From contig CAVYZL010000004.1 of NCBI GenBank assembly GCA_963773055.1, forward strand, positions 1 to 64,000: a DNA stretch of 64,000 nt, in the 5' to 3' direction. Positions 32,337-42,417 of this stretch are shown in pieces (position 1 is the first letter of the stretch; each line of letters opens with the position of its first letter). Under the pieces are notes generated by a model that was not told the origin of the DNA, did no database searches, and was given only the letters and a program-made list of their open reading frames with translations. Source of the stretch: PALSA-612 sp963773055. GTDB taxonomy: Bacteria; Actinomycetota; Thermoleophilia; Gaiellales; Gaiellaceae. The position numbers and the translations under genes were made by a program.

Positions 32337-33244
32337 TACGCGGGCTCCTCGCTCGGGGCCGCCCGCCGACGGACGTTCAACAGGAGCCCCGAGCCAAGGG
32401 CGATACCAACGAGGATCAGTCCGAGCCCGAGCAACATCGGCCCAGTGATCGGCTCGGAGAGGAAGAGCGCCCCGTACGCAATCGCAAAGCCCGGCATGAG
32501 ATAGGCGACGAGCGAGATGCGGCGCGCACCGTACGGCGGAAGCATGCGGAAGAAGAGCAGCTGGGCGATCGCCGTCCCGAAGACCGCGAGCGCCGCGACC
32601 GCCACGAACGTCTCCCAGCCGGGGAGCGCGTTCGGTCTTTGGGCGATCGCGAACGGGAGCAGCAGGACCCCGCCGGAGAGCATGGCTCCGGTCGCGAGCA
32701 CGGGCCCGGAGGTGCCATGGACACGAAGCTGGGCGTAGATGCCGGCGAATCCGTACGACAGCGACGAGAGCACGATCGCAAACGTCCCGGCCGCGCCCCA
32801 CCACCCACCGGAGGTGTCGAGGCCGGATAGCACCGCCACACCGAGCAGCCCAAAGACGACGCCGATCCAGCGAATCCGTGCCACTGGCTCGTGCGGAAGG
32901 AGCCAGATGCCGAGGACGAACGCGAACAGCGGCACGGTCGCTTGCGCGATGCCGGCCACCGACGAGTCGATGTGCTGCTCCCCCCAGGCGATCAGCCAGA
33001 ACGGAAGCGCCGCGTTGAAGATCCCGTAGACCACCGCCTGCCGCCAGTTCGCGCCCAGCTCTGCCCGCACCCGCGACGCGCCTCGCGTCGCGAGGACGAA
33101 CCCGAGCAGGATCGTTCCGGCGAGCAACGTGCGGCCCGCCATCAGCACCGCTGGCGCGACGTCGTCGACGCCGATCTTGATGAAGAAGTACGACGAGCCC
33201 CACAGGGCGGCGAGCAGGAGCAGCCTGGGGAGATATCCGCGCAT
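32336..33244 (-). CDS. EamA/DMT-family transporter
   Basis: 302 aa with ten predicted helices in two EamA repeats. LAALWGSSYFFIKIGVDDVAP begins the first and FAIVLSSLSYGFAGIYAQL the second. The family exports or exchanges small metabolites such as amino acids. It resembles the transporter at 34232-35137, so the region holds two paralogs separated by a glycosyltransferase gene. Confidence 0.9.
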   Translation of the reverse strand: MRGYLPRLLLLAALWGSSYFFIKIGVDDVAPAVLMAGRTLLAGTILLGFVLATRGASRVRAELGANWRQAVVYGIFNAALPFWLIAWGEQHIDSSVAGIAQATVPLFAFVLGIWLLPHEPVARIRWIGVVFGLLGVAVLSGLDTSGGWWGAAGTFAIVLSSLSYGFAGIYAQLRVHGTSGPVLATGAMLSGGVLLLPFAIAQRPNALPGWETFVAVAALAVFGTAIAQLLFFRMLPPYGARRISLVAYLMPGFAIAYGALFLSEPITGPMLLGLGLILVGIALGSGLLLNVRRRAAPSEEPA

Positions 33245-33291
33245 CGTCGACTACAACGCGCGACGCTGCCGAAGGGTGAGGCGCGGCGCGC

Positions 33292-34203
33292 TCAGATCAG
33301 GATCCAGGACTTCGGGTAGTAGTGGTCGATCGGCGGCTTTCCGTCCACGTAGAAGACGCGCGGGGCGATCACGCACTGGTCCGGGCTCTGCGCGAGCCAG
33401 GCGCCCCACCAGCTGAACGTGCTGCACGCGAGCACGTGATGGCGGCACAGCGTCATCAGGCGTAGGTCCTCGTGATCTCGCCCGTCAGCGTTGTGGACGA
33501 CGAACGTCGTCGGATGCGGAAGCTGAACGACTTCACGGGCGTAGGTCAGATCGTCGGTGAAGACGTAGAACACCGGCTCCTCGACCTGCATCGCGATCCG
33601 CTCCGCGGCAGCGGCGTAGTAGTCACGCCCCGGAACGTGCCGCCGTGCCTGCTTGGCGTGCGTGATCAGGTCGCGGCCGCGCACGTGCACCGCGACGCTC
33701 TGCGATCGCGTGATCTCCGCCGCGATGCGCACGTTCTCGGCGTCCGGCGGCGTGCGAAAGGTGAGCTCGCGCCGGAGCTCGTCGCCGCCGATCTCCGGGT
33801 ACTCCGCGCACTCCCAAAACCCCGTCATCTGCACCGGGCGGCGGGCCGCCGGCTCGTGGAAGGCCGGGTGCGGCGTCCGCTGCCGGAGCGGCCAGTCGCC
33901 GATCAGCGCGTGCTGTCCTCCCGAGCGGACGAAGTCGACGAGCCTGCGACCACGTGCCAGCAGGCCATCGTCCAGGAAGTAGCTCACCTCCTCCGGCGAC
34001 GCGCTCGGTGCGCTGAGCGCGAAGGCATCGAGGCCGTAGGCACGCGGCGGTTTTGGCTTCCTTTCCTCGGGGAGCGAGAACCAGCTTGCGTCGACCACCA
34101 TCGGCACCTGCCACGTGCGCGCGAGGCCGAAGCCGGCGGCGTACTGGAAGATCTGGTTGCCGAGGCCGCACGGGATGAGGCGCAGGACGAGCTTTCCCTT
34201 CAG
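33292..34203 (-). CDS. GT11-family glycosyltransferase (alpha-1,2-fucosyltransferase-like)
   Basis: About 303 aa. The family motif PCGLGNQIFQYAAGFGLA lies upstream of the first ATG/GTG of the frame, so the true start must be further up. The best candidate is CTG 34203, seven bases after GGAG; no ATG, GTG or TTG is available in frame. VAVHVRGRDLI is the HxRxxD motif (the usual second Arg is Gly), and CSTFSWWGAWL is the C-terminal GT11 motif. It would transfer a sugar, in known members fucose from GDP-fucose. It is placed between two EamA genes on the same strand. Confidence 0.82.
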   Translation of the reverse strand: MKGKLVLRLIPCGLGNQIFQYAAGFGLARTWQVPMVVDASWFSLPEERKPKPPRAYGLDAFALSAPSASPEEVSYFLDDGLLARGRRLVDFVRSGGQHALIGDWPLRQRTPHPAFHEPAARRPVQMTGFWECAEYPEIGGDELRRELTFRTPPDAENVRIAAEITRSQSVAVHVRGRDLITHAKQARRHVPGRDYYAAAAERIAMQVEEPVFYVFTDDLTYAREVVQLPHPTTFVVHNADGRDHEDLRLMTLCRHHVLACSTFSWWGAWLAQSPDQCVIAPRVFYVDGKPPIDHYYPKSWILI

Positions 34204-34231
34204 AACGCACGCTCCACGACGTAGCCGCGGT

Positions 34232-35137
34232 TCACTTCGCCGGCCCGCCGACCGTCTCGACGGGGCGGCGGCCGAGGGCGACTGCCCCGGTCCCGAGCGC
34301 GACGCCGCCGAGGATGAGCGCGAGCGCTCCCACGGAGCTCACCGTCAGCGCCTCCCCGAGGAAGACGACGCCGTACAGCAGCGCCATCGGCGGTACGAGG
34401 TACGTGATCAGGATCGCCCGACTCGCCCCGGCCCCGGCGAGGATCTCGTAGTAGAGGAGGTAGGCGAACGCCGTCGCGACGGTCCCGAGGACGACGACGG
34501 CCGCGATCGACTTCCACCCGGGCGTCTCGGTCGGTCGCTGGGCGACGCCGGCCGGCAGGAGTGCGAGCGTCGCGACCGCCAGCGTACCGAGCGCCACCGT
34601 CAGCGTGTGCACACCGGCCAGACGGACGCCCGCGTAGAGACCGGCTGCCGCGTAACAGAGCGCGCTCGTGACAACGGCCAGGCCGGCGACGATGGACCCA
34701 TTCGGAAGCGTGCCCACCAGGAGCCCGACGCCGGCCAGACCGAGAAAGAGCCCGACCAGGCGCTGGCCGCGTACGCGCTCGGCGTGGACGAACAGGTAAG
34801 CGAAGAGCGCGGTTCCGAGCGGCGCCGTCGCCTGGAGCACGGCTGTCGTGCCGGAATCGATGCGCGTCTCGGCCCAGAAGATGAGATAGACAGGCAGCGC
34901 CGTGTTCGCGATGCCGACCACGACGAGTGGCACGAAGAACGTACGCAGCGAAGCCGCCGTCTCGCGCACGGGCATCCGCCAGAGCGCGACTGCGAGGAGC
35001 ACGAGCGTCGCGAGCCCTACTCGCCCCAGGAGGGCAGTGGACGGCGCGATGTCTCGCACGGCGATCTTGATGAACATGAACGACGAGCCCCAGATCGCCG
35101 CGAGCCCGAACAGCATTCCGAGATGGCGCCGACTCAT
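34232..35137 (-). CDS. EamA/DMT-family transporter, second copy
   Basis: 301 aa, ten helices, two EamA repeats (LAAIWGSSFMFIKIAVRDIAP and the VVTSALCYAAAGLYAGVRL region). It is related to the transporter at 32336-33244 in overall layout but clearly diverged. It is the first gene of the leftward group EamA, GT11, EamA, GNAT. Substrate unknown. Confidence 0.9.
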   Translation of the reverse strand: MSRRHLGMLFGLAAIWGSSFMFIKIAVRDIAPSTALLGRVGLATLVLLAVALWRMPVRETAASLRTFFVPLVVVGIANTALPVYLIFWAETRIDSGTTAVLQATAPLGTALFAYLFVHAERVRGQRLVGLFLGLAGVGLLVGTLPNGSIVAGLAVVTSALCYAAAGLYAGVRLAGVHTLTVALGTLAVATLALLPAGVAQRPTETPGWKSIAAVVVLGTVATAFAYLLYYEILAGAGASRAILITYLVPPMALLYGVVFLGEALTVSSVGALALILGGVALGTGAVALGRRPVETVGGPAK

Positions 35138-35219
35138 CGTGAGGCAAAACGTACGCGAGGCGTGAACGGTGGGAACGACCGGTGGCCGGGTCCGCAGTGG
35201 GGGCTAGACTGGATCAGCT

Positions 35220-37103
35220 CTGACGACGGTCGCAGAACAGCCGCTCCACCGAGCCCTCGGGCTGACCGACGGGGAGCTGGAGCGCATCTGCTCGCTGCTC
35301 GAGCGCGACCCGAACGACTTCGAGCTCACGGTCTTCTCCCTCCTCTGGAGCGAGCACTGCGGGTACAAGCACTCCGCGCCGCTCCTCCGCCGGCTGCCCT
35401 CCGACGGCGACCGCGTCCTGCAGGGACCGGGCGAGAACGCCGGCGTGGTCGACCTCGGCGACGGACAGGCGGTCGCGTTCAAGGTCGAGAGCCACAACCA
35501 CCCGTCCGCGGTCGAGCCGTTCCAGGGCGCGGCGACAGGCGTCGGCGGCATCCTCCGCGACGTCGTCGCCATGGGCGCGCGGCCGATCGCGCTGCTCGAC
35601 GGGCTCCGCTTCGGCCCGCGGAGCTGGAAGGTCGAGCGCGCCGTGGCTGGCATCGGCCACTACGGCAACTGCGTCGGCGTCCCCACGGTCGGCGGAGAGC
35701 TCGTGCTCGACCCTGCGTACGAGGACAACTGCCTCGTCAACGCGATGTGCATCGGCCTCCTCCCCGCGTCTCGTGTTACTCGCGCACGGGCGTCGACTCC
35801 CGGGCTCGCGCTCGTCGCTTACGGGGCGACGACCGGGCGAGACGGGATCGGCGGAGCGAGCGTGCTCGCGAGCGCCGAGCTCGGCGAGGAGGACGCGGAC
35901 AAGCGACCATCGGTCCAGATCGGTGATCCCTTCACGGGCAAGAGGCTGATCGAGGTGTCGCTCGAGCTCGTCGAGCGCGGCCTCGTCGAGTCGCTTCAGG
36001 ACTGTGGAGCGGCCGGGCTCGCATCGTCGCTCGCAGAGATGGCGCGCGACGGCACCGGCGTCGACGTCCACCTCGATCGCGTCCCGCGCCGTGAGCCGGG
36101 GATGGAGCCGTGGGAGATCATGATCTCCGAGAGCCAGGAGCGGATGGTCGCCGCCGTCTCGCCGGAGCTCGTGCCCGAGGTTGCGTCCGTGATCGAGCGC
36201 TGGGAGCTGACCTGGGCCGAGATCGGGGTCGTCACGGACACGGGCGAGCTCCGCGCCTATCACGATGGCGAGCTCCAGGGCCAGATCGCCGCCTCCTTCC
36301 TGACCGACGAGTGCCCGCGCTACGACGTCGAGCGGAAGCCGCGGACAGCCGTCCAAGCGACTCGCCGAGCGCCGCAGACGCTCGATGCGCGCTGGGTCTT
36401 CGAGCAGTACGACCAGCTCGTCGGCTCGCGGACGGTGCGCCGGCCCGGCTTCGGCGCTGCCGTGCTTCGCCTCGACCCGTCGAACCGCGGCCTGGCCGTC
36501 TCGCTGAAAGGCCCGCCTGCCGGAGAGCTCGACCCGTTTCTCGCCGGCGCGCTCGCCGTGCTGCGGGCCGCCCGGAACGTCGCCTGCGCCGGTGGCGAGC
36601 CGCTCGCGCTCACCGACTGCCTCAACTTCAGCAATCCCGAACGCCCCGAGATCGCGTGGGAGCTCGAGCAGGCGATCGAGGGGATCGCCCAGGCGGCGGA
36701 GGCGCTCGGGATTCCCGTCGTCTCGGGGAACGTCTCGCTGTACAACGAGACCGACGGCCGCCCGATCCCGCCGACGCCGGTCGTCGGCTGCGTCGGGCTC
36801 GTGCCCGACGTGCGCCGTCTGCCGCGCGGCTGGCAGCGGGGCGACGCGGTGTACGCGATCCGTCGGCGTGAACCGCTCGACCTCGCCCACGAGGCAGACC
36901 TGATCCGCTTTCTCGTCGAGATCGCGCCCCGGTGCTCCCTGGTCCACGACGTCTCGGACGGCGACCTCGATCGCGCCCTCGCCGAGGCGGGAGCGTGGAA
37001 CGGCGTGAGCGCCGATCTCGCGCCGTCGGGTACTGCCAGTGCGATCGTGGCCGGGACCGAGCCTGTCGACCATCCCGATGCCTGGCTAGTGGGTCGCGTC
37101 TGA
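35220..37103 (+). CDS. purL: Phosphoribosylformylglycinamidine synthase subunit PurL
   Basis: About 627 aa if it starts at CTG 35220; the in-frame stop at 35205 and the lack of ATG/GTG/TTG before codon 76 leave no ordinary start, while ALGLTDGELERI matches the true N-terminus. Key motifs: FSLLWSEHCGYKHSAPLLRRL, VLQGPGENAGVVDLGDGQAVAFKVESHNHPSAVEPFQGAATGVGGI (ATP/FGAR), and the second half CAGGEPLALTDCLNFSNPE and VHDVSDGDLDRALAE. It makes FGAM from FGAR, ATP and ammonia with PurS and PurQ, which are not in this window. The C-terminal domain is about 100 residues shorter than in typical PurL. Its stop overlaps purF. Confidence 0.93.
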   Translation: MTTVAEQPLHRALGLTDGELERICSLLERDPNDFELTVFSLLWSEHCGYKHSAPLLRRLPSDGDRVLQGPGENAGVVDLGDGQAVAFKVESHNHPSAVEPFQGAATGVGGILRDVVAMGARPIALLDGLRFGPRSWKVERAVAGIGHYGNCVGVPTVGGELVLDPAYEDNCLVNAMCIGLLPASRVTRARASTPGLALVAYGATTGRDGIGGASVLASAELGEEDADKRPSVQIGDPFTGKRLIEVSLELVERGLVESLQDCGAAGLASSLAEMARDGTGVDVHLDRVPRREPGMEPWEIMISESQERMVAAVSPELVPEVASVIERWELTWAEIGVVTDTGELRAYHDGELQGQIAASFLTDECPRYDVERKPRTAVQATRRAPQTLDARWVFEQYDQLVGSRTVRRPGFGAAVLRLDPSNRGLAVSLKGPPAGELDPFLAGALAVLRAARNVACAGGEPLALTDCLNFSNPERPEIAWELEQAIEGIAQAAEALGIPVVSGNVSLYNETDGRPIPPTPVVGCVGLVPDVRRLPRGWQRGDAVYAIRRREPLDLAHEADLIRFLVEIAPRCSLVHDVSDGDLDRALAEAGAWNGVSADLAPSGTASAIVAGTEPVDHPDAWLVGRV

Positions 37104-38485
37104 TGTGCGGCGTCTTCGGCATCCGCGCCCCGGACCGCGACGTCGCCCGCGTGGCGCACTTCGCGTTGCACGCCCTGCAGCACCGCGGGCAGGAGGCGGC
37201 CGGGATCGCGGTCTCGGAGGAGGGCAGGCTGACCGTTCTCCGCGAGCTCGGCCTGCTCATGCAGTTCAAGGAGCAGAAGCTCCGCGGCCTGACGGGCGAC
37301 ATCGCGATCGGCCACACGCGCTACTCGACGACGGGCTCCGGCGCGTGGGACAACGCCCAGCCGCTGATCCACCACGGCCGCGCCCGGACGATCGCGCTCG
37401 CGCACAACGGGAACCTCGTCAACGCGGAGGACTTGCGGGCCGAGCTCGTCGCGGACGGCGCCTCGGTCTCCTCGACCTCCGACTCGGAGCTGATCGCGGC
37501 CGCGATCGCACACGACCCGCGGCCGCTCGAGGAAGCGGTGCCGGCGACGATGGCGCGGCTCGAGGGCGCGTACTCCGTGACGGCGATCGCGGACGGCACG
37601 CTGATCGCGTTCCGCGACCCGCTCGGTTTTCGTCCGCTCTCGCTCGGGCGCCTCGGGGACGACTGGGTCGTCGCCTCGGAGACGTGCGCGTTCGACCTGC
37701 TCGGCGCCGAGCCAGTGCGTGAGGTCGGCCGCGGAGAGCTCGTGCTCGTCGACGCCGGCGGCCTGCGCGCGATCGACTCGGTGTCGCGGCCGGAGGAAGG
37801 CGCCTTCTGCATCTTCGAGTTCTTCTACTTCGCGCGCCCAGACTCGCATCTCCTCGGCGTCGAGACGCACGCCGCCCGGGTGCGCATGGGCCAGCGCCTC
37901 GCCGCCGAGGCGCCAGTCGACGCGGACCTCGTCCTCCCGATACCCGACTCGGGCACGCCCGCAGCGGTCGGCTTCTCGCGCGGCTCGGGAATCCCGTTCA
38001 GCGAGGGCCTGATCAAGAACCGCTACGTCGGCCGAACGTTCATCGAGCCGGACCAGGAGCTGCGCCAGCAGGGCGTCCGGCTGAAGTTCAACCCGCTCGA
38101 CGAGGTGACGGGCAAGCGCGTCGTCGTCGTCGACGACTCGATCGTCCGCGGGAACACCATGCGCCAGCTCGTCGCGATGCTCTTCGACGCCGGAGCGGCC
38201 GAGGTGCACATTCGGATCTCGTCGCCTCCCGTCGTCGGGCCGTGCTTCTACGGGATCGACCTTCCCGACGAGGACGAGCTGCTCGCGGCGAGCCGCTCGG
38301 TCGAGGAGATCCGGGAGCACGTCGGCGCGACGAGCCTCGCCTACCTCTCGCTCGAGGGCCTGACCGACGCCACGAGCCAGCCCGCGGCGTCGCTCTGCCG
38401 AGCTTGCCTCACGGGCGACTACCCGACGCGGGTCCCGGACGACCGGCGTCTCGGCAAGCTTCGCTTCGAGCCAGCCGCGACCTAG
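37103..38485 (+). CDS. purF: Amidophosphoribosyltransferase PurF
   Basis: 460 aa. Cys2 after Met1 (MCGVFGI) is the glutaminase nucleophile. Glutaminase motifs HTRYSTTG and HNGNLVN follow, then the PRPP-binding loop VVVVDDSIVRGNTMRQL. It catalyses the committed step of purine synthesis, PRPP plus glutamine to phosphoribosylamine. ATG 37103 shares a base with the purL stop (TGATG). Cys residues near the end (LCRAC) may be Fe-S ligands as in the B. subtilis type enzyme, together with Cys in AFCIFEF. Confidence 0.96.
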   Translation: MCGVFGIRAPDRDVARVAHFALHALQHRGQEAAGIAVSEEGRLTVLRELGLLMQFKEQKLRGLTGDIAIGHTRYSTTGSGAWDNAQPLIHHGRARTIALAHNGNLVNAEDLRAELVADGASVSSTSDSELIAAAIAHDPRPLEEAVPATMARLEGAYSVTAIADGTLIAFRDPLGFRPLSLGRLGDDWVVASETCAFDLLGAEPVREVGRGELVLVDAGGLRAIDSVSRPEEGAFCIFEFFYFARPDSHLLGVETHAARVRMGQRLAAEAPVDADLVLPIPDSGTPAAVGFSRGSGIPFSEGLIKNRYVGRTFIEPDQELRQQGVRLKFNPLDEVTGKRVVVVDDSIVRGNTMRQLVAMLFDAGAAEVHIRISSPPVVGPCFYGIDLPDEDELLAASRSVEEIREHVGATSLAYLSLEGLTDATSQPAASLCRACLTGDYPTRVPDDRRLGKLRFEPAAT

Positions 38486-38488
38486 CCA

Positions 38489-39355
38489 CTAGCCGCGGCC
38501 GTAGCGGACGACGCGTGATGCAGCCTCCGGCTCCATGCCGCCCTCGATCAGCTCCTGCCTCCGCTCGCTCTCGCCAGCGAGCTTCAGGAACAGCCAGGCG
38601 ATCGCCCCGATCGTCACGACCGAGTCGACGACCATCATCAGGCCGCCGGCGATCCCCTGGTCGGCCGCCGGCGAGATGCCCCAGCGCTCGACGCTGTGCC
38701 GGTACCAGTCGTACGTCGGTCCGTTCGCCCAGAGCAGGACGTTGGCGAGGATCATGCTCGTGAAGCGGGCGACGACGATGTACACGAGCTTCACGCCTGA
38801 CCCGAACCACGTCGGCGCGGGGAGCGGCTCGAGCACGGGCGCCCAGAGCAGCGCGCCCGCGGTGAAGAACGAGGCGTGCTCGAGGGCGTGGATCCAGTCG
38901 TTGCCGAGCGCCGCGCCGTAGAAGTACGGCAGGTGCCACAGGTAGAGCGTGAACGCCCAGACGGGGAGCGCAACGAGTGGGTGCGCGAGCACGCGGAGGT
39001 GCTGGATCACGCGGTACTGGAGAACGGGCCTGAGAATCGGGCCGGTCAGGCTGGCGACGATCAGGATCGGCGCCACCTCGCCGATCAGGATGTGCTGGGC
39101 CATGTGGACGAAGAAGAACTCCTCTTCGCCGATCCCATCGATCGGGGAGAACAGTGCGATCGCAAGCGTCGCGAGACCGAACGCGAAGCAGGCCTGGCGC
39201 CAGACGGCGACCGGAGTCCCCTTGCGCCGGAGCGTCGAGACCCGCCGGTAGTAGGCGACCGCGGCGATGACGAGCGCGGTCGCCGGCAGCGGGTCAAACG
39301 TCCAGCTCGTGAGCGGCGAGAGGTTCTCGGGACCGCCGAGATGCGCGAGCATCAC
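38489..39355 (-). CDS. ctaG: Cytochrome c oxidase assembly protein, CtaG (caa3 type)
   Basis: 288 aa from GTG 39355 (TAGACT six bases upstream; a second ATG follows immediately). Seven membrane helices; FFFVHMAQHILIGEVAPILIV, PVWAFTLYLWHLPYFY and ALEHASFFTAGALLW hold the conserved His residues of the caa3_CtaG family, which helps deliver copper to the oxidase CuB site. It sits on the opposite strand between purF and purM and shares a 41-bp promoter region with purM. No oxidase subunit genes are nearby. Confidence 0.9.
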   Translation of the reverse strand: MMLAHLGGPENLSPLTSWTFDPLPATALVIAAVAYYRRVSTLRRKGTPVAVWRQACFAFGLATLAIALFSPIDGIGEEEFFFVHMAQHILIGEVAPILIVASLTGPILRPVLQYRVIQHLRVLAHPLVALPVWAFTLYLWHLPYFYGAALGNDWIHALEHASFFTAGALLWAPVLEPLPAPTWFGSGVKLVYIVVARFTSMILANVLLWANGPTYDWYRHSVERWGISPAADQGIAGGLMMVVDSVVTIGAIAWLFLKLAGESERRQELIEGGMEPEAASRVVRYGRG

Positions 39356-39361
39356 AGAGCC

Positions 39362-39390
39362 AGTCTAGATAGCGACCTCGGCACTACACT
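39362..39390. promoter_or_regulatory. Back-to-back leaderless promoters of ctaG and purM
   Basis: TAGACT on the minus strand (39362-39367) is six bases from the ctaG GTG (39355). TACACT on the plus strand (39385-39390) is six bases from the purM GTG (39397). With only 41 bases between the starts there is no room for ribosome binding sites, so both messages should begin at or next to the start codon. Confidence 0.65.
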
Positions 39391-39396
39391 CGCCGT

Positions 39397-40296
39397 GTGA
39401 GCGGGCGGTCGTACGAGGACGCCGGCGTCTCGATCGAACGCGGGGCAGAGGTCGACCAACGCCTGCGAGCTGCTGTCGAGTCGACCGGCGCGGACTGGTT
39501 TGGAGGCTTCGCAGCCCTGCACCCGCTCGACGACTCGAGGCTGCTCGCAGCGTCGACCGACTCGGTCGGGACGAAGCTCGTGCTCGCGCGGCAGCGTGGC
39601 GCCCTTCGCGCCTGCGGCGCCGATCTCGCCGCCCATTGCATCAACGACGTGATCACCTGTGGCGCCGAGCCGCTCGTGCTCCTCGACTATGTCGCCGCGA
39701 ACCGCATCGACCCCGAGCAGGTGGTCGAGCTGGTCGAAGGCGCTGCTGGGGCCTGCCGTGCCGCGGGTGTTGCGCTGATCGGGGGCGAGACGGCCGAGCT
39801 GCCCGACGTGTACGCGGAGGGAGAGCTCGACTTCGCGGGGACGTGCGTCGGCACGGTCTCGCGGGACGACGTGATCGACGGCTCGCGCGTCGTGGCCGGC
39901 GACATCGTCATCGGGCTGCCGTCCGCCGGGGTGCACGCGAACGGCTTCACGCTCGTTCGCCGAATCCTCGAGACCGACGACTACGACGGCCCAGACCTCC
40001 TCGCGCCGACGCGCCTCTATCTCGACGACGTGCGCGAGCTGCGTGGCAGCGCTCATGCGTTCGCGCACGTCACTGGCGGCGGCATCCTCGGCAACCTCGA
40101 GCGCGTGCTCCCTCCTGGGCTGTCGGCGGAAATCGACTGGGGCGCGTGGCAACGGCCGCCTGTCTTCTCGTGGCTCGCCGAGCACGTGGCCGAGCTCGAG
40201 CTCCGACGGGTGTTCAACCTCGGGATCGGCTACCTCGCCGTCGTCCCCGAGCCCGGCGACGGACTCGTGATCGGGCAGATCACAGCGGCCCGATGA
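39397..40296 (+). CDS. purM: Phosphoribosylformylglycinamidine cyclo-ligase PurM
   Basis: 299 aa from GTG 39397. SYEDAGVSIERGAEVDQRL at the start, the DSVGTKLVLA ATP-binding motif, HCINDVITCGAEPLVLLDY, IGGETAELPDVY and GLPSAGVHANGFTLVR are standard. It closes the imidazole ring of AIR. At 299 aa it is shorter than the usual 340, with the final small segment reduced. It is followed by purN with a four-base overlap. Confidence 0.95.
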   Translation: MSGRSYEDAGVSIERGAEVDQRLRAAVESTGADWFGGFAALHPLDDSRLLAASTDSVGTKLVLARQRGALRACGADLAAHCINDVITCGAEPLVLLDYVAANRIDPEQVVELVEGAAGACRAAGVALIGGETAELPDVYAEGELDFAGTCVGTVSRDDVIDGSRVVAGDIVIGLPSAGVHANGFTLVRRILETDDYDGPDLLAPTRLYLDDVRELRGSAHAFAHVTGGGILGNLERVLPPGLSAEIDWGAWQRPPVFSWLAEHVAELELRRVFNLGIGYLAVVPEPGDGLVIGQITAAR

Positions 40297-40831
40297 TCGG
40301 TGTGTTGGTTTCGGGGGAAGGAACGAACCTCCAGGCGCTCCTCGACGACGACCTGCCCGTCGTCGCCGTCGCGTCGAGCGCCGACGGCGTCCGGGCACTC
40401 GATCGCGCACGCGCCGCCGGTGTTCCGGCCGACGCGTTCTCCCTCACGGCGTTCGACACGCGCGAGGCGCGCGACACGGCGATGGCGGACTGGCTCGAGG
40501 AGAACGGCGCCCGCGTCGTCGTGTGCGCCGGGTTCATGGAGCTGCTCACGCCGCGCTTCCTCGACCGCTTTCCCGGCCGCGTCGTCAACGTCCACCCCTC
40601 TCTGCTGCCCGCATTCGCAGGCACGCGGCCGATCGAGGAGGCGATCGAGGCGGGTGTGGCCGAGACCGGCGTTACCGTCCACTTCGTGGACGAGGGCGTC
40701 GACACCGGCCCGATCATCGCCCAGGAACGCCTCGCGCTCCTGCCGGGCGAGGATGCCGGCGCGCTCCGCGAGCGGTTGCACGCTGTCGAGCACCGCCTGC
40801 TCCCCCGTGTCGTACGGGAGCTCGTCGAGCG

Positions 40832-40835
<4 letters not shown>
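40293..40835 (+). CDS. purN: Phosphoribosylglycinamide formyltransferase PurN
   Basis: 180 aa. IGVLVSGEGTNLQALLDD is the phosphate-binding start, and CAGFMELLTPRFLDRFPGRVVNVHPSLLPAFAG contains the catalytic Asn/His pair. HFVDEGVDTGPIIAQ has the third catalytic residue, Asp. It transfers a formyl group from 10-formyl-THF to GAR. It overlaps both neighbours by ATGA, so purM, purN and purH are translated in series. Confidence 0.95.
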
Positions 40836-42370
<1,535 letters not shown>

Positions 42371-42417
42371 CGGCGCCGATGGAGCCGATCGGTCGCAGCT
42401 CTGGCCCGTCGAGAACG

